A stretch of 64,000 nt of DNA. It comes from Cyanobacteria bacterium FACHB-63 (GTDB lineage Bacteria > Cyanobacteriota > Cyanobacteriia > Leptolyngbyales > Leptolyngbyaceae). Each line of letters begins with the position of its first letter. The stretch's first letter is position 1. Positions 28,226-36,230 of this stretch are shown in pieces. The stretch covers positions 1-64,000 of the forward strand of contig JACJNX010000099.1 of assembly GCA_014695255.1 (NCBI GenBank), read 5' to 3'. The notes beneath the pieces were generated by a model that had not been told where the DNA came from, made no database searches, and worked only from the letters and a program-made list of their open reading frames with translations. The translations under genes and the position numbers were made by a program.

Positions 28226-29116
28226 TTATGGAAGCGTTGAAAACTCAAGAATACGTTTTGCGGTGAGTTCGGGTTTTTCGAGGTGGGGAACATGACCGCA
28301 TTGTTCGATCCAGATGAGTTTGCTGTTGGCGATCGCGCTTTCAAATCGAGTTGCGTCTTTCGTGCCTAAAATCTGATCCGAATCGCCCCAAAGAATTAAA
28401 GTTGGGCAATTAATCTGAGAAATTTTATTGCTCAAGAAGTTATAGCCACCGCTCTTTGTAAACGCAATTAGGGCTTCATTCCAACGAGAAAGCTTCAAAT
28501 GCAGAGCAGCACAAAGTTCGGTATCTGTGGTGACAAAGGCTGGATCGTAATAAGCTTTCAGACTGACACTGCGCCGCACATTCGGTCGTCTGAGAAATTC
28601 GGTGGCAAGATAGCCGAGTGGAGGAATGAGGAATTTACCGATCGCAGGTCCCGCCGCAAATCCTGCACTGTCGAGTAGAACTAATTTCGCAACCGCATCG
28701 GGATAAGTCAGAGCGAAGTCGATCGCCGCTGCTCCTCCCATTGATGCGCCTACTAAAATCACAGGCTGATCAATCTTCGCTTTCCAAAAGTCATAGAGAT
28801 GCGTTTTGATTGCTTCTGGGCTGAAGGGCGTATTAACGGGGCGATCGGTAAATCCAAATCCGAGCAGATCGACTATCCAAGTGTCATGATGTGCAGTCAG
28901 TTCCGGTAACAATCGGCGGAATTCAAACACGGAACTATCAAAGCCATGCAGCAAGAGAATCGGAACACCACCTTCGCCTTGATGCACGTATGCGGTTTCG
29001 ATCGGTTCTAAGCTGATTGAGGTGGAAATAGGCGATCGCTGAATTTGACGAGCGAGTGCGATCGAGGTTTCTTCGGTGAGTTGGGCGACTTCGGACGGTA
29101 GAAAGCTTTCAAACAT
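28226..29116 (-). CDS. Alpha/beta hydrolase
   Basis: A 296-aa protein of the alpha/beta hydrolase fold. It has the oxyanion segment ILLLHGFDSSVFEFRRL, nucleophile elbow GASMGG, acid in ILWGDSDQIL and His in IEQCGHVPHLEKP. There is no signal peptide. Similar cyanobacterial and plastid proteins are esterases or lipases of unclear substrate. It stands alone, with a repeat-rich gene-free region upstream. Confidence 0.85.
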   Translation of the reverse strand: MFESFLPSEVAQLTEETSIALARQIQRSPISTSISLEPIETAYVHQGEGGVPILLLHGFDSSVFEFRRLLPELTAHHDTWIVDLLGFGFTDRPVNTPFSPEAIKTHLYDFWKAKIDQPVILVGASMGGAAAIDFALTYPDAVAKLVLLDSAGFAAGPAIGKFLIPPLGYLATEFLRRPNVRRSVSLKAYYDPAFVTTDTELCAALHLKLSRWNEALIAFTKSGGYNFLSNKISQINCPTLILWGDSDQILGTKDATRFESAIANSKLIWIEQCGHVPHLEKPELTAKRILEFSTLP

Positions 29117-29626
29117 TGATCAATACAAGAGTTGCAGTCTGATTCATTGTAGAACGAGCGTTGCAGCCTTATATCATCAGACTGAATCGGCTTTCTGCAT
29201 GGTTGCTTTTTGCCTCACACGAACTCAGGTATTTGTGCAGAACGATCAGATTGCAGTATTTTCCGAAGCGATGGGGCGACAGCGAGTAGGTTTACTGAGA
29301 AAATTACGGCGTTTGTGGCGAATGTTGTACTGTTCGTGGCGAATGTCATAAGATTTGTGGCGAATGTTGTAACGTTCGTGGCGAATGCTGCGGTTTTCAC
29401 CAAGAACGGTTTAACGATCGTCACGACAAGTTAAACCGATACGATGACAAGCAAAGCAGATACGGCGACAAGCTGAATCGATGCGACGACAAGCAGGTGA
29501 GGTCTGCATCAGCTTGGCTTAATCTTATCTCATCTGATAGAGGAGCAAGACTCGATCGCTTTCTAAGATGGTTCGGCTAGATCAATCAATTGCTTCAAAT
29601 TGCAATTTAATTACAGGGAAATCAGG
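29117..29626. other. Gene-free region holding a 21-bp repeat array
   Basis: 510 bp between the divergent alpha/beta hydrolase and aldo/keto reductase genes. The centre (29304-29493) is a 21-bp periodic array. The flanks should hold both promoters; I see no convincing -35/-10 pairs. Frames on both strands across the array encode heptad repeats but look like by-products of the period. Confidence 0.5.
29304..29493. repeat. Degenerate 21-bp tandem array A (9 units)
   Basis: Nine consecutive units begin at 29304, 29325, 29346, 29367, 29388, 29409, 29431, 29452 and 29473. All are 21 bp except the sixth (22 bp). The first four end in TT(T/C)GTGGCGAATG. The last three share a core GATACG(A/G)(T/C)GACAAG, so the sequence drifts along the array while the period is held. 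There are no unique spacers. On the minus strand the first half reads as a TTFATNV heptad. Confidence 0.85.
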
Positions 29627-30586
29627 ATGAAATATCGCAAGTTAGGAAACAGTGATCTCAACGCTTCAGAGATTATTTTAGGTTCTTGGTTAACTTATAG
29701 CGGCGGTGTAGAACGACAAAAAGCGGAAGCTTGTATTCATAAAGCGTTTGATGTCGGCATTAACTTTATTGATACTGCAAACGTCTATGGACGCGGTGCC
29801 GCAGAATCGCTATTAGGGGAAGTGTTGCAGGGGGTCGATCGTTCCTCCTACATTCTGGCAACGAAGGTTTACTTTCCGATGTCTGATGTCGATCGAGGAT
29901 TATCTGCTGCTCAAATTCACAAACAGATTGATGCTTCGCTGCAACGCCTCAAAACTGATTACGTCGATTTGTATCAATGCCATCGCTATGATACAGAGAC
30001 TCCGCTAGAGGAAACAATGGAAGCCTTAACGGAAGTCGTTCGGCAAGGAAAAGCGCGATACATTGGCTTTAGTGAGTGGAATCCATCGCAGATTCAAGCG
30101 GCGTTGAACCTTCCGAATGTTGAAAAGTTTGTGTCGAGTCAACCGCAGTATTCGATGTTGTGGCGCAAACCAGAAGCGGAAGTGTTTCCGTTGTGTGCGG
30201 CGAATGGAATTGGTCAGATTGTTTGGTCTCCGATCGCTCAAGGAGTGCTTACCGGCAAGTACAAACCGGGTGAAGCAATTCCTGAAGATTCGCGGGCAGC
30301 AAACGATAAGATGAACGGGTTTATGAGTGATTTGCTCAGCGATCGCGTCTTGAGTGCCGTGCAGAACTTAAAGCCGATCGCACAACAGCTAAACATTTCA
30401 ATGGCACAACTAGCTTTAGCCTGGGTGTTGCGTGATCAGCGAGTTACGAGTGCAATTATCGGTGCAAGTCGTCCAGAGCAGGTCGTCGATAACGCGGCGG
30501 CAGTTGATGTGAACTTAACCGATGACGTGCTGAAAGAGATCGATCGCATTCTGGAGCCAGCTTTGCCTCAAACTGCGGCGCGATAA
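29627..30586 (+). CDS. Aldo/keto reductase
   Basis: A 319-aa NADPH-dependent reductase of the AKR family, close to the potassium-channel-beta/YghZ-like group. It shows FIDTANVYGRGAAESLLGEVL (catalytic Asp and Tyr), ILATKVYFP (Lys), YVDLYQCHRYD (His), QPQYSMLWR and the C-terminal IIGASRPEQVVDN cofactor site. AGGATG overlaps ATG 29627, making that start better than 29600. A hairpin follows the stop. The substrate is unknown. Confidence 0.9.
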   Translation: MKYRKLGNSDLNASEIILGSWLTYSGGVERQKAEACIHKAFDVGINFIDTANVYGRGAAESLLGEVLQGVDRSSYILATKVYFPMSDVDRGLSAAQIHKQIDASLQRLKTDYVDLYQCHRYDTETPLEETMEALTEVVRQGKARYIGFSEWNPSQIQAALNLPNVEKFVSSQPQYSMLWRKPEAEVFPLCAANGIGQIVWSPIAQGVLTGKYKPGEAIPEDSRAANDKMNGFMSDLLSDRVLSAVQNLKPIAQQLNISMAQLALAWVLRDQRVTSAIIGASRPEQVVDNAAAVDVNLTDDVLKEIDRILEPALPQTAAR

Positions 30587-30598
30587 TTGAACAATGCT

Positions 30599-30625
30599 GG
30601 GATTCGTCGAATTGGGGCGAATCCC
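30599..30625. terminator. Hairpin after the aldo/keto reductase
   Basis: GGGATTCG (30599-30606) pairs exactly with CGAATCCC (30618-30625). There is no T run, so it is a weak or factor-aided terminator at best. Confidence 0.45.
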
Positions 30626-30735
30626 TCAACAGTTCAGTGGGTCAATCACGCAAGAAGTTTACTTTCTCAATGCTTTGCGCCCACATTTCCTTGTCAGAAT
30701 TGTATAAATTATTTATCTATGCACGATTGCACATT

Positions 30736-30945
30736 ATGACTGAAATCGTATTTCTTATCGAAGATGCACCCGAAGGCGGTTATACTGCTCGCGCCTTGAG
30801 CGAATCAATCTTTACCGAAGCTGATGACATCGATCGCCTACGTGAAGAAATCCGCGATGCCGTTAGATGCCACTTTCCAGACGAACAAGCTCGTCCTAAA
30901 CTCATTCGTCTACATTTCGTGCGAGATGAGGTTATCGCCTCGTGA
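30736..30945 (+). CDS. HicB-like antitoxin
   Basis: A 69-aa acidic protein, MTEIVFLIEDAPEGGYTARAL followed by SIFTEADDIDRLREEIRDAVRCHF. It resembles the HicB-type partial RNase-H fold found before hicA genes in cyanobacteria, often misnamed 2-oxoisovalerate dehydrogenase. Upstream codons to 30637 do not fit, so ATG 30736 is chosen. It overlaps the next gene by 4 bp (GTGA), as expected for a toxin-antitoxin pair. Unlike classical HicB it lacks a C-terminal DNA-binding domain. Confidence 0.75.
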   Translation: MTEIVFLIEDAPEGGYTARALSESIFTEADDIDRLREEIRDAVRCHFPDEQARPKLIRLHFVRDEVIAS

Positions 30946-31187
30946 AACTTCCGCGAGACCTTTCTGGTTCAGAACTTGCCAAGCGGCTCAAACGGTTTGA
31001 ATACGTCATTGATCATCAAACAGGCAGCCATATCCGCTTAACGACACAACAAAACGGAGAACATCACATTACAATTCCTGCCCACGATCCGCTCAAGGTT
31101 GGAACTCTTTCCGCAATTCTGAGGGATATTGCTGAGCATTTAGATTTAAGCCGTGATGATCTGATTGCTGAACTATTTCAGAAATAG
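30942..31187 (+). CDS. HicA-type mRNA interferase toxin
   Basis: An 81-aa HicA/YcfA protein with a double-stranded-RNA-binding-like fold. It has DLSGSELAKRLKRFEYVIDHQTGSHIRLT, with the catalytic-type GSH, then HHITIPAHDPLKVGTLSAILRDIAEHL. GTG 30942 overlaps the stop of the HicB-like gene. It is predicted to cleave mRNA in trans unless bound by its partner. This is one of two HicAB pairs in the window (see 52110-52519). Confidence 0.85.
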   Translation: MKLPRDLSGSELAKRLKRFEYVIDHQTGSHIRLTTQQNGEHHITIPAHDPLKVGTLSAILRDIAEHLDLSRDDLIAELFQK

Positions 31188-31207
31188 CGAGACCAAATCC
31201 TAAATGC

Positions 31208-32845
31208 TCACTCTAATCCGTGACTCTTCCCAATGACCCAATGCCGCTTGAAGAATCGCGCCAGACTAGATTCTTCAAGCGATAGATAGATCGGGCGACC
31301 GTGTGGACAAGTGCGTGGATTGCGGGTTTTCTGCCAGCGATCAAGCAAAGATTGCATTTCTTCGATCGACAATGGCACTCCATTGCGAATTGCACTCCGA
31401 CAAGCGACCGCGACCTGAGCCGCCTGCAAATCTCCGCCTAAACTGAGTTCGATCAATGCAGCGGTACAGTCTTCGCGTTGAATCAGTAGCTCAGGAGCCG
31501 ATCGTACTGCCCAAAGTTGCTCTCCGAATGGGTCAACTTCAATGCCAATTCGTTGTAACTGTTCGATCTGAGACATAGAGAGTTGATTGAGAACGATCGC
31601 AGGTTCAAGCGGAATCAGTTGCCAGCGATCGCTAATCTCTTCAAACAAAACGCGCTCATGGGCGATGTGCTGCTCAATTAACCACATTCCTGAAGGATGC
31701 TCTGCCAGAATGTAGCGGTTGTGAACTTGGGTCAGTGCTTTGAGTGGAAATAAAGCCGAAGGTTCAGCCGGAATCTCACGCGAGACATGATAGCCTGCAT
31801 CCGATTCAGCCGCTTTGATCAGTTGGCTCACTTGTGAAGTGTAGAGGCTATCGGGAACAGCTTCGGGATTGATGCGGAGCGCTTGAGCGATCGCGCCCTT
31901 TACCCGCTCTTTCCAATCATCGAGATTGTGTAAGTACACTTCAGCTTTGGCAGGATGGCGATTCCAGTCGATGTGTTCGGGGTTGAGTTGCAGATGAACC
32001 AAACAAATCGGATGTCGATCGCGGGGTAATGTTCTGCGAAATGCGCCTAAGATGGTTTGCTCTAGCTCTGGAAATTGCACAAATCGACCATTAATCGCAA
32101 CTCTCACCCAATCGGGACGATGCCGTGAGGTGCGATCGGGGAGTCCTAACACTAAAGAAAGTGCAGCAGACCGAAGCTCAGTTAAATCATCAATTCGCAC
32201 ATCTTTTAATAGTTGCGGTAACAAGTCCTTTGCAGAGTTACCTGCCCAAAGATTGAACCATAATCGATCGTTTTGATAGACCTGCCAAGTAATGTGTGGA
32301 TGAGCTAAAGCAATTTGATAAATCGTTTGTTGAACTGCTTTTAACTGTTGTGAGGTAGAGGGTAATCCTTCGCGTCTGGCTTCCCAGGTTTCAAACAAGC
32401 GATCGACAATCACAATCGTTCCGGGTGCGATCGCAACGGATTCGACTTGATCGACTGCTCCTTCAGTCGTGTAAGCCACACGCCAGCCTGCATCATCAGG
32501 GGTACGACTCAGAATTTCTAGCTTTGAGAGTTGAGCTAGACTGTGCAAAGCTTCACCCCGAAATCCTAAGCTTTGAATCTGCCATAAATCGGCGCGATCG
32601 CGAATTTTGCTGGTACTGTGTGGCTGTGCCGCTTGGCGTAAATTCTCTAAATTCATGCCTGCACCATTATCCGCGACTCGTACCCGCCATTGGTCAGCCC
32701 AAATTGAAACAGTAAGGCGTGTGGCTCCGGCATCGATCGCATTTTCAACGAGTTCGCGCACGACTGCGGCAAGAGAATCGATCACTTCTCCGGCAGCAAT
32801 GAGGTGAACGACTTCGATCGGTAGTGGTTGAATCTGATGTCCCAT
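31208..32845 (-). CDS. mutL: DNA mismatch repair protein MutL
   Basis: A 545-aa MutL. The N-terminal GHKL ATPase has IAAGEVI, VVRELVENAIDAGA (E31, N35), VADNGAGM (D59) and SLGFRGEALHSL. The transducer has INGRFVQFP and RHPAK.EV. The C-terminal endonuclease domain shows EQHIAHERVLFE (391-402) in place of the canonical DQHAX2EX4E, with ACRSAIRNG and CPHGRP also present. The metal site is therefore largely kept, but the first Asp is Glu. It couples mismatch recognition by MutS to strand removal. Confidence 0.93.
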   Translation of the reverse strand: MGHQIQPLPIEVVHLIAAGEVIDSLAAVVRELVENAIDAGATRLTVSIWADQWRVRVADNGAGMNLENLRQAAQPHSTSKIRDRADLWQIQSLGFRGEALHSLAQLSKLEILSRTPDDAGWRVAYTTEGAVDQVESVAIAPGTIVIVDRLFETWEARREGLPSTSQQLKAVQQTIYQIALAHPHITWQVYQNDRLWFNLWAGNSAKDLLPQLLKDVRIDDLTELRSAALSLVLGLPDRTSRHRPDWVRVAINGRFVQFPELEQTILGAFRRTLPRDRHPICLVHLQLNPEHIDWNRHPAKAEVYLHNLDDWKERVKGAIAQALRINPEAVPDSLYTSQVSQLIKAAESDAGYHVSREIPAEPSALFPLKALTQVHNRYILAEHPSGMWLIEQHIAHERVLFEEISDRWQLIPLEPAIVLNQLSMSQIEQLQRIGIEVDPFGEQLWAVRSAPELLIQREDCTAALIELSLGGDLQAAQVAVACRSAIRNGVPLSIEEMQSLLDRWQKTRNPRTCPHGRPIYLSLEESSLARFFKRHWVIGKSHGLE

Positions 32846-32866
32846 TTCTTCAGTTTACAAAAATGA

Positions 32867-33139
32867 AGTCGGGCTTGAAGTCGTAAGTCTCGTGAATGAG
32901 TTAAAAATACTCGTGGTCGAGTTTCAAATACTGGCGCTTGAGTTTCAAAGACTCGTGAGTGAGTCCTAAACACTCGTGAACGAGACAAAAATACTCGTTG
33001 TTGAGTTCTAAACACTCGCGAATGAGATAAAAATACTCGTGCTTGAGTTCTAAAGTCTCGCCACCGAATCCTAAATACTCACCGTTGAGTTCTGAATACT
33101 CGCCATCGAGTTAAAAAGGCTCGTCATCGTATCACAGCG
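32867..33139. repeat. 21-bp tandem array B (13 units, strict register)
   Basis: Thirteen contiguous units of exactly 21 bp begin at 32867 and every 21 bp to 33119. Each is roughly (A/T)CTCG, then five variable bases, GAGT, then a T/C/A-rich tail ending AAA(T/C/G). ACTCG and GAGT form a small inverted repeat inside each unit, so the array could fold as a row of hairpins or bind a dimeric protein. The conserved bases hold while the centre varies. The array fills most of the mutL-NACHT gene gap. On the minus strand it reads as an RVF.THS heptad. Confidence 0.93.
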
Positions 33140-33216
33140 CTTCTGTAATTTCTTTGAATAATCCGTGTTGGAATGCGATCGCAGTGTATCAATGAGAAAA
33201 GTTTCCTTCAATTGAT

Positions 33217-35388
33217 ATGACGATCGATCCCATTTCACAGGCAGTCATTACAAATCTGATCAAACTTGCGATCGAGTTCGGTTGGAAACAAGCCGGAAAC
33301 CAAATCGATAAGAAACTCCATCAGCAAGTTGGCAACGCGATGGAGGAGTATGTCAGAACTTATGAAAAACGCCACTGTACGCTGAAATATGATTGCCTGC
33401 GAATGGATAATTCGCTGACATTAGAGGATATTTATACGGATGTCCAAGTCTTGAATACTCGCGAGAGCCGCCGTTTTGAATCTCCCGAAGCGCTGAAGGA
33501 ACTGTTTCTAGAAACGGGGCGAGGATTTGTCTTCGAGAAAACGACTCGTCAAGAAGGCATCGCAGTGGCGAATCTTGAACCTCGGCTGATGGTGTTAGGC
33601 AGTCCGGGAATTGGAAAATCGACGTTTTTGAGAAAGGTTGGACTCGAAGCGCTCAAGTGGCAGACCGCAAGGTTTCGACACGAATTGATTCCCGTGTTTA
33701 TTGAATTGAAGCAATTTGGCGATCGACACTCCGATATCGAGAAATTGATCGTAGAAGAGTTTGAAACCTGTGGGTTTCCGAATGCGGAAACATTCACGCA
33801 GAATCTTTTGCAGGCAGGAAAGCTGTTGATTTTGTTGGATGGGTTGGATGAAGTGCCAACGGCGCATGTCGATCGAGCGATCGAGCAGATTGGGAAGCTG
33901 GTCGATCGATATGACAAAAATCGCTTTATTGCCTCCTGTCGAATTGCAGCGTATAAAGGTGGATTTCTGCGATTCAAAGATGTGACGATGGCGGACTTTA
34001 GCGATTCGCAAATCGAAACGTTTGTGCGGCAGTGGTTCAGACGAGAGCCAAAGATAGCCGATCAATACTGGGAATTGCTCAACAGTTCAGACTACAAAGC
34101 GGTCAAGGAATTAGGACAAACGCCGTTACTCTTAACCTTACTTTGTGCGGTTTACGATGAATCGCAGAGCTTACCCAAGCAAAGAGCCGCGTTATATGGG
34201 GAGGCATTGGAAGTTTGGTTAAAGAAATGGGCAGCAGAACGACGAGTTCACCGTGATCCGATTTATCAAGAATTGAACCTTCAGCTAGAACAAGTCTTAC
34301 TGTCTGAGATTGCTTACCAAAGTTTTGCAGAAGATCAGCTATTTTTCTCAAAGCGGGAACTAACTGACCAAATCCGAGCCTTTCTAGTCAATAATCTCAA
34401 TGCACCGAAACATCTAGATGCGGAAGCTGCGCTCTATGCCATCCAAGTGCAACAAGGAATTTTAGTCGAACGTGCCAGAGATACTTTTTCGTTCTCGCAT
34501 CTAACATTTCAGGAATATCTAACGGCTCAGTATATTGTTGATGAACAGCAAATAGAAACGCTAGTAGCCAATCATTTAACTGATTCCCGTTGGCGTGAGG
34601 TTTTCTTCCTTATCTCTGGTCTAATGCGAAACGCTGACGCACTTCTAACTCTGATGGAGTCTGAAGCACAAAAGCTAATCCATACAGAGAAACTAAAAGC
34701 ATTGCTCAAATGGACAAGTGATGTGACTACTGGATCATTAGATGATTTCAAGCCAGCAGCTAAAAGGGTTGTTGCACCCTTCTACGCCCGCTCATCAGAT
34801 GATTTTAAGCCAGCAGCTAAAAGGACTGTTGCACTCTTCTACGCCTGCGCCCGCGCCTACGTCCTCGACCACGTCCTCGACCGCACCTACGACCGCACCC
34901 GTGTCCTCGACCGCGCCTACGACCGCGCCCGCGTCCTCACCCGCGTTCTCGACCGCGATTGTGCCCGTGACTTTGCCCTCGCCCTCGACCGTGCCCTTGC
35001 CCTCGCCCGCACCCTCGCCTGCGGGCGCAACCTTACCCGCGCCCTTGCCCTCGCCTGCGTCCGCGCTCACGACCTCGCCGAAATCTTCACCTCTGTTGAT
35101 TGCCAAGCTTTAGTTAATCAACTTGAAGCAATGAGAGAGCCAGGGCTAAGCAATGATGCACCGTTAGAAGAGCAGCGAGCTTTTGCCGATCGGCTCCAAC
35201 AGACTTGGCACAACGCTCTCCACCTGGATTCAGAATGGCTTGAACTATCAAAGGAAGAAGCAGACACGATCGAAAACTATCTCTATGCCAATGAACTCAT
35301 GGTTCGCTGCAAAGAAGCTGCCTTGCGAGTGTCGCCGCAGGTGTGGAACGCGATCGAATCCCGAATGCTCACCGTTCAGGATGAATAG
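33217..35388 (+). CDS. NACHT-domain NTPase with repeat-rich C-terminus
   Basis: A 723-aa STAND NTPase. Residues 1-115 are a helical N-terminal domain (ISQAVITNLIKLAIEFGWKQAG). The NACHT core follows with Walker A LGSPGIGKSTFL (about 127-138), LIPVFIEL, Walker B LLILLDGLDE and later FSHLTFQEYLTAQYI. After about 505 comes a 19-residue unit twice in tandem, then about 75 residues of Arg/Asp/Ala/Leu repeats (e.g. LDRAYDRARVL) and a helical end. Bacterial NACHT proteins include anti-phage sensors. Here the effector, if any, is not recognisable, and two PIN toxin pairs lie just downstream. Confidence 0.85.
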   Translation: MTIDPISQAVITNLIKLAIEFGWKQAGNQIDKKLHQQVGNAMEEYVRTYEKRHCTLKYDCLRMDNSLTLEDIYTDVQVLNTRESRRFESPEALKELFLETGRGFVFEKTTRQEGIAVANLEPRLMVLGSPGIGKSTFLRKVGLEALKWQTARFRHELIPVFIELKQFGDRHSDIEKLIVEEFETCGFPNAETFTQNLLQAGKLLILLDGLDEVPTAHVDRAIEQIGKLVDRYDKNRFIASCRIAAYKGGFLRFKDVTMADFSDSQIETFVRQWFRREPKIADQYWELLNSSDYKAVKELGQTPLLLTLLCAVYDESQSLPKQRAALYGEALEVWLKKWAAERRVHRDPIYQELNLQLEQVLLSEIAYQSFAEDQLFFSKRELTDQIRAFLVNNLNAPKHLDAEAALYAIQVQQGILVERARDTFSFSHLTFQEYLTAQYIVDEQQIETLVANHLTDSRWREVFFLISGLMRNADALLTLMESEAQKLIHTEKLKALLKWTSDVTTGSLDDFKPAAKRVVAPFYARSSDDFKPAAKRTVALFYACARAYVLDHVLDRTYDRTRVLDRAYDRARVLTRVLDRDCARDFALALDRALALARTLACGRNLTRALALACVRAHDLAEIFTSVDCQALVNQLEAMREPGLSNDAPLEEQRAFADRLQQTWHNALHLDSEWLELSKEEADTIENYLYANELMVRCKEAALRVSPQVWNAIESRMLTVQDE
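34741..34854 (+). repeat. 57-bp tandem duplication inside the NACHT gene
   Basis: Units 34741-34797 and 34798-34854 encode DDFKPAAKRVVAPFYARSS and DDFKPAAKRTVALFYACAR. The duplication is in frame and recent (few differences). It precedes the Arg/Ala/Leu-rich repeat tract. Confidence 0.9.
34855..35088 (+). repeat. GC-rich 6-bp-period tract in the NACHT gene
   Basis: Dominated by dipeptide-coding hexamers such as CTCGAC, CGCGCC and GCCCTC, encoding alternating Leu/Arg/Ala/Asp. It is far richer in G+C than the rest of the gene. Long but meaningless frames appear on both strands here. The tract is expected to be length-unstable. Confidence 0.8.
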
Positions 35389-35397
35389 TGCGATCGT
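35355..35397 (+). repeat. 43-bp direct repeat, copy 1 (NACHT gene 3' end)
   Basis: Identical to 36109-36151. This copy holds the last codons and stop of the NACHT gene plus 9 bp. Weaker similarity continues about 50 bp further (both copies reach a CTTGCCAAA...ATATAAG segment). Confidence 0.95.
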
Positions 35398-35465
35398 TTG
35401 CTTCAAGACTTGCCAAACTTATATAAGTAACTGATTGATAAAAGCGCGATCGCACCCCCAACTCA

Positions 35466-35663
35466 ATGAAAGGCTACATCAAAAACAAAACAATCATCCT
35501 AATCGATCCCCTTCCTGACAACCTACAGGACGGGGATGAAGTCGAAGTGTCTGTTACCCCTGCTCCGAAGCAAGCGCTTCCTTTCCCGACCTTCAACTTC
35601 GGCATCAAAGACGAATATCTTGAGCGCGATCGCATCTATGAGCAAGACTCGAATTCTATTTGA
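35466..35663 (+). CDS. Antitoxin of a PIN toxin pair
   Basis: A 65-aa protein, MKGYIKNKTIILIDPLPDNLQDGDEVEVSV..., like the short beta-strand antitoxins that precede PIN genes in cyanobacteria. It has an N-terminal GYI.NKTIIL.D.LP strand pattern with an acidic DGDEVEV turn, and a C-terminal toxin-binding tail. It overlaps the PIN gene start by 26 bp. The pair lies between the two 43-bp direct repeats. Confidence 0.65.
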   Translation: MKGYIKNKTIILIDPLPDNLQDGDEVEVSVTPAPKQALPFPTFNFGIKDEYLERDRIYEQDSNSI

Positions 35664-36108
35664 CACGAACGTTTTAGTTTACGCTCATGATGCTGCCTCT
35701 CGTTATCACAATGATTCCGCCGCTTTATTACTCCAAGCCTTCCAGCAGAATATACAGGGAGTCTTAGCCGAACAGAACATCATTGAGCTTTACCGAATTC
35801 TTACCAATCCAGTCGCCATGACCGGAAATGCGCTCACGCCTCAACAAGCACAAACATTAATCAAGTCAACCTATCTCAATGGAAACTTTGAAGTTATTTA
35901 CCCTAATTTCTCGACTATCGATCGCCTCTTAGACTTAGCCGTAATTCGCAATATCACTTCAGCCAAGATTTTCGATCTGCGGCTCGCTGCTCTGGTTCTA
36001 GAGTCACAAATCGATCATTTCGCAACGTACAACCTTCGAGACTTTCAACAAATTAACGACCTAAACGCGATCGATCCCCCATCACTTCTCGCCCTGCTTG
36101 GTTTATAA
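35638..36108 (+). CDS. PIN-domain ribonuclease toxin (VapC-like)
   Basis: A 156-aa PIN protein. MSKTRILFDTNVLVYAHD has the first acidic residue, the middle has LAEQNIIELYRILTNP (Glu), and ARIF-like SAKIFDLRLAALVLESQIDHFATYNLRDFQ supplies the last Asp residues. The frame is open to 35536, but ATG 35638 starts at the family's first strand. Stop TAA 36106-36108 is followed at once by the second 43-bp repeat. It is predicted to cut tRNA or other RNA when freed from its antitoxin. Confidence 0.85.
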   Translation: MSKTRILFDTNVLVYAHDAASRYHNDSAALLLQAFQQNIQGVLAEQNIIELYRILTNPVAMTGNALTPQQAQTLIKSTYLNGNFEVIYPNFSTIDRLLDLAVIRNITSAKIFDLRLAALVLESQIDHFATYNLRDFQQINDLNAIDPPSLLALLGL

Positions 36109-36151
36109 CGAATCCCGAATGCTCACCGTTCAGGATGAATAGTGCGATCGT
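36109..36151 (+). repeat. 43-bp direct repeat, copy 2
   Basis: Exact copy of 35355-35397, beginning at the base after the PIN stop codon. Here it is non-coding. With copy 1 it brackets the antitoxin/PIN pair. Confidence 0.95.
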
Positions 36152-36230
36152 CATCATTTAACGAATTTCTTGCCAAAATCATATAAGCAGCCTCTCAAAA
36201 GTGACTGCGCCTGTATCCTTGTAAAAAACA

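Noticed and set aside
28150-28240. 29-aa plus-strand frame starting GTG after a G run
   Set aside because: Very short, overlaps the end of the hydrolase gene and has no support beyond an open frame.
29215-29424. Heptad-repeat frames on both strands as genes
   Set aside because: Both strands are open because the period is a multiple of three; no ribosome site or family match.
32782-33015. Minus-strand frame of RVF.THS heptads as a gene
   Set aside because: It is explained by the 21-bp period (seven codons), runs into mutL, and has no separate start signal or domain.
32867-33139. CRISPR array
   Set aside because: Units are 21 bp with no unique spacers, the repeated part is too short and variable, and no cas genes are near.
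34742-35113. Long frames in other phases within the NACHT gene
   Set aside because: They come from the 6-bp-period GC-rich tract; the NACHT frame has domain motifs on both sides.
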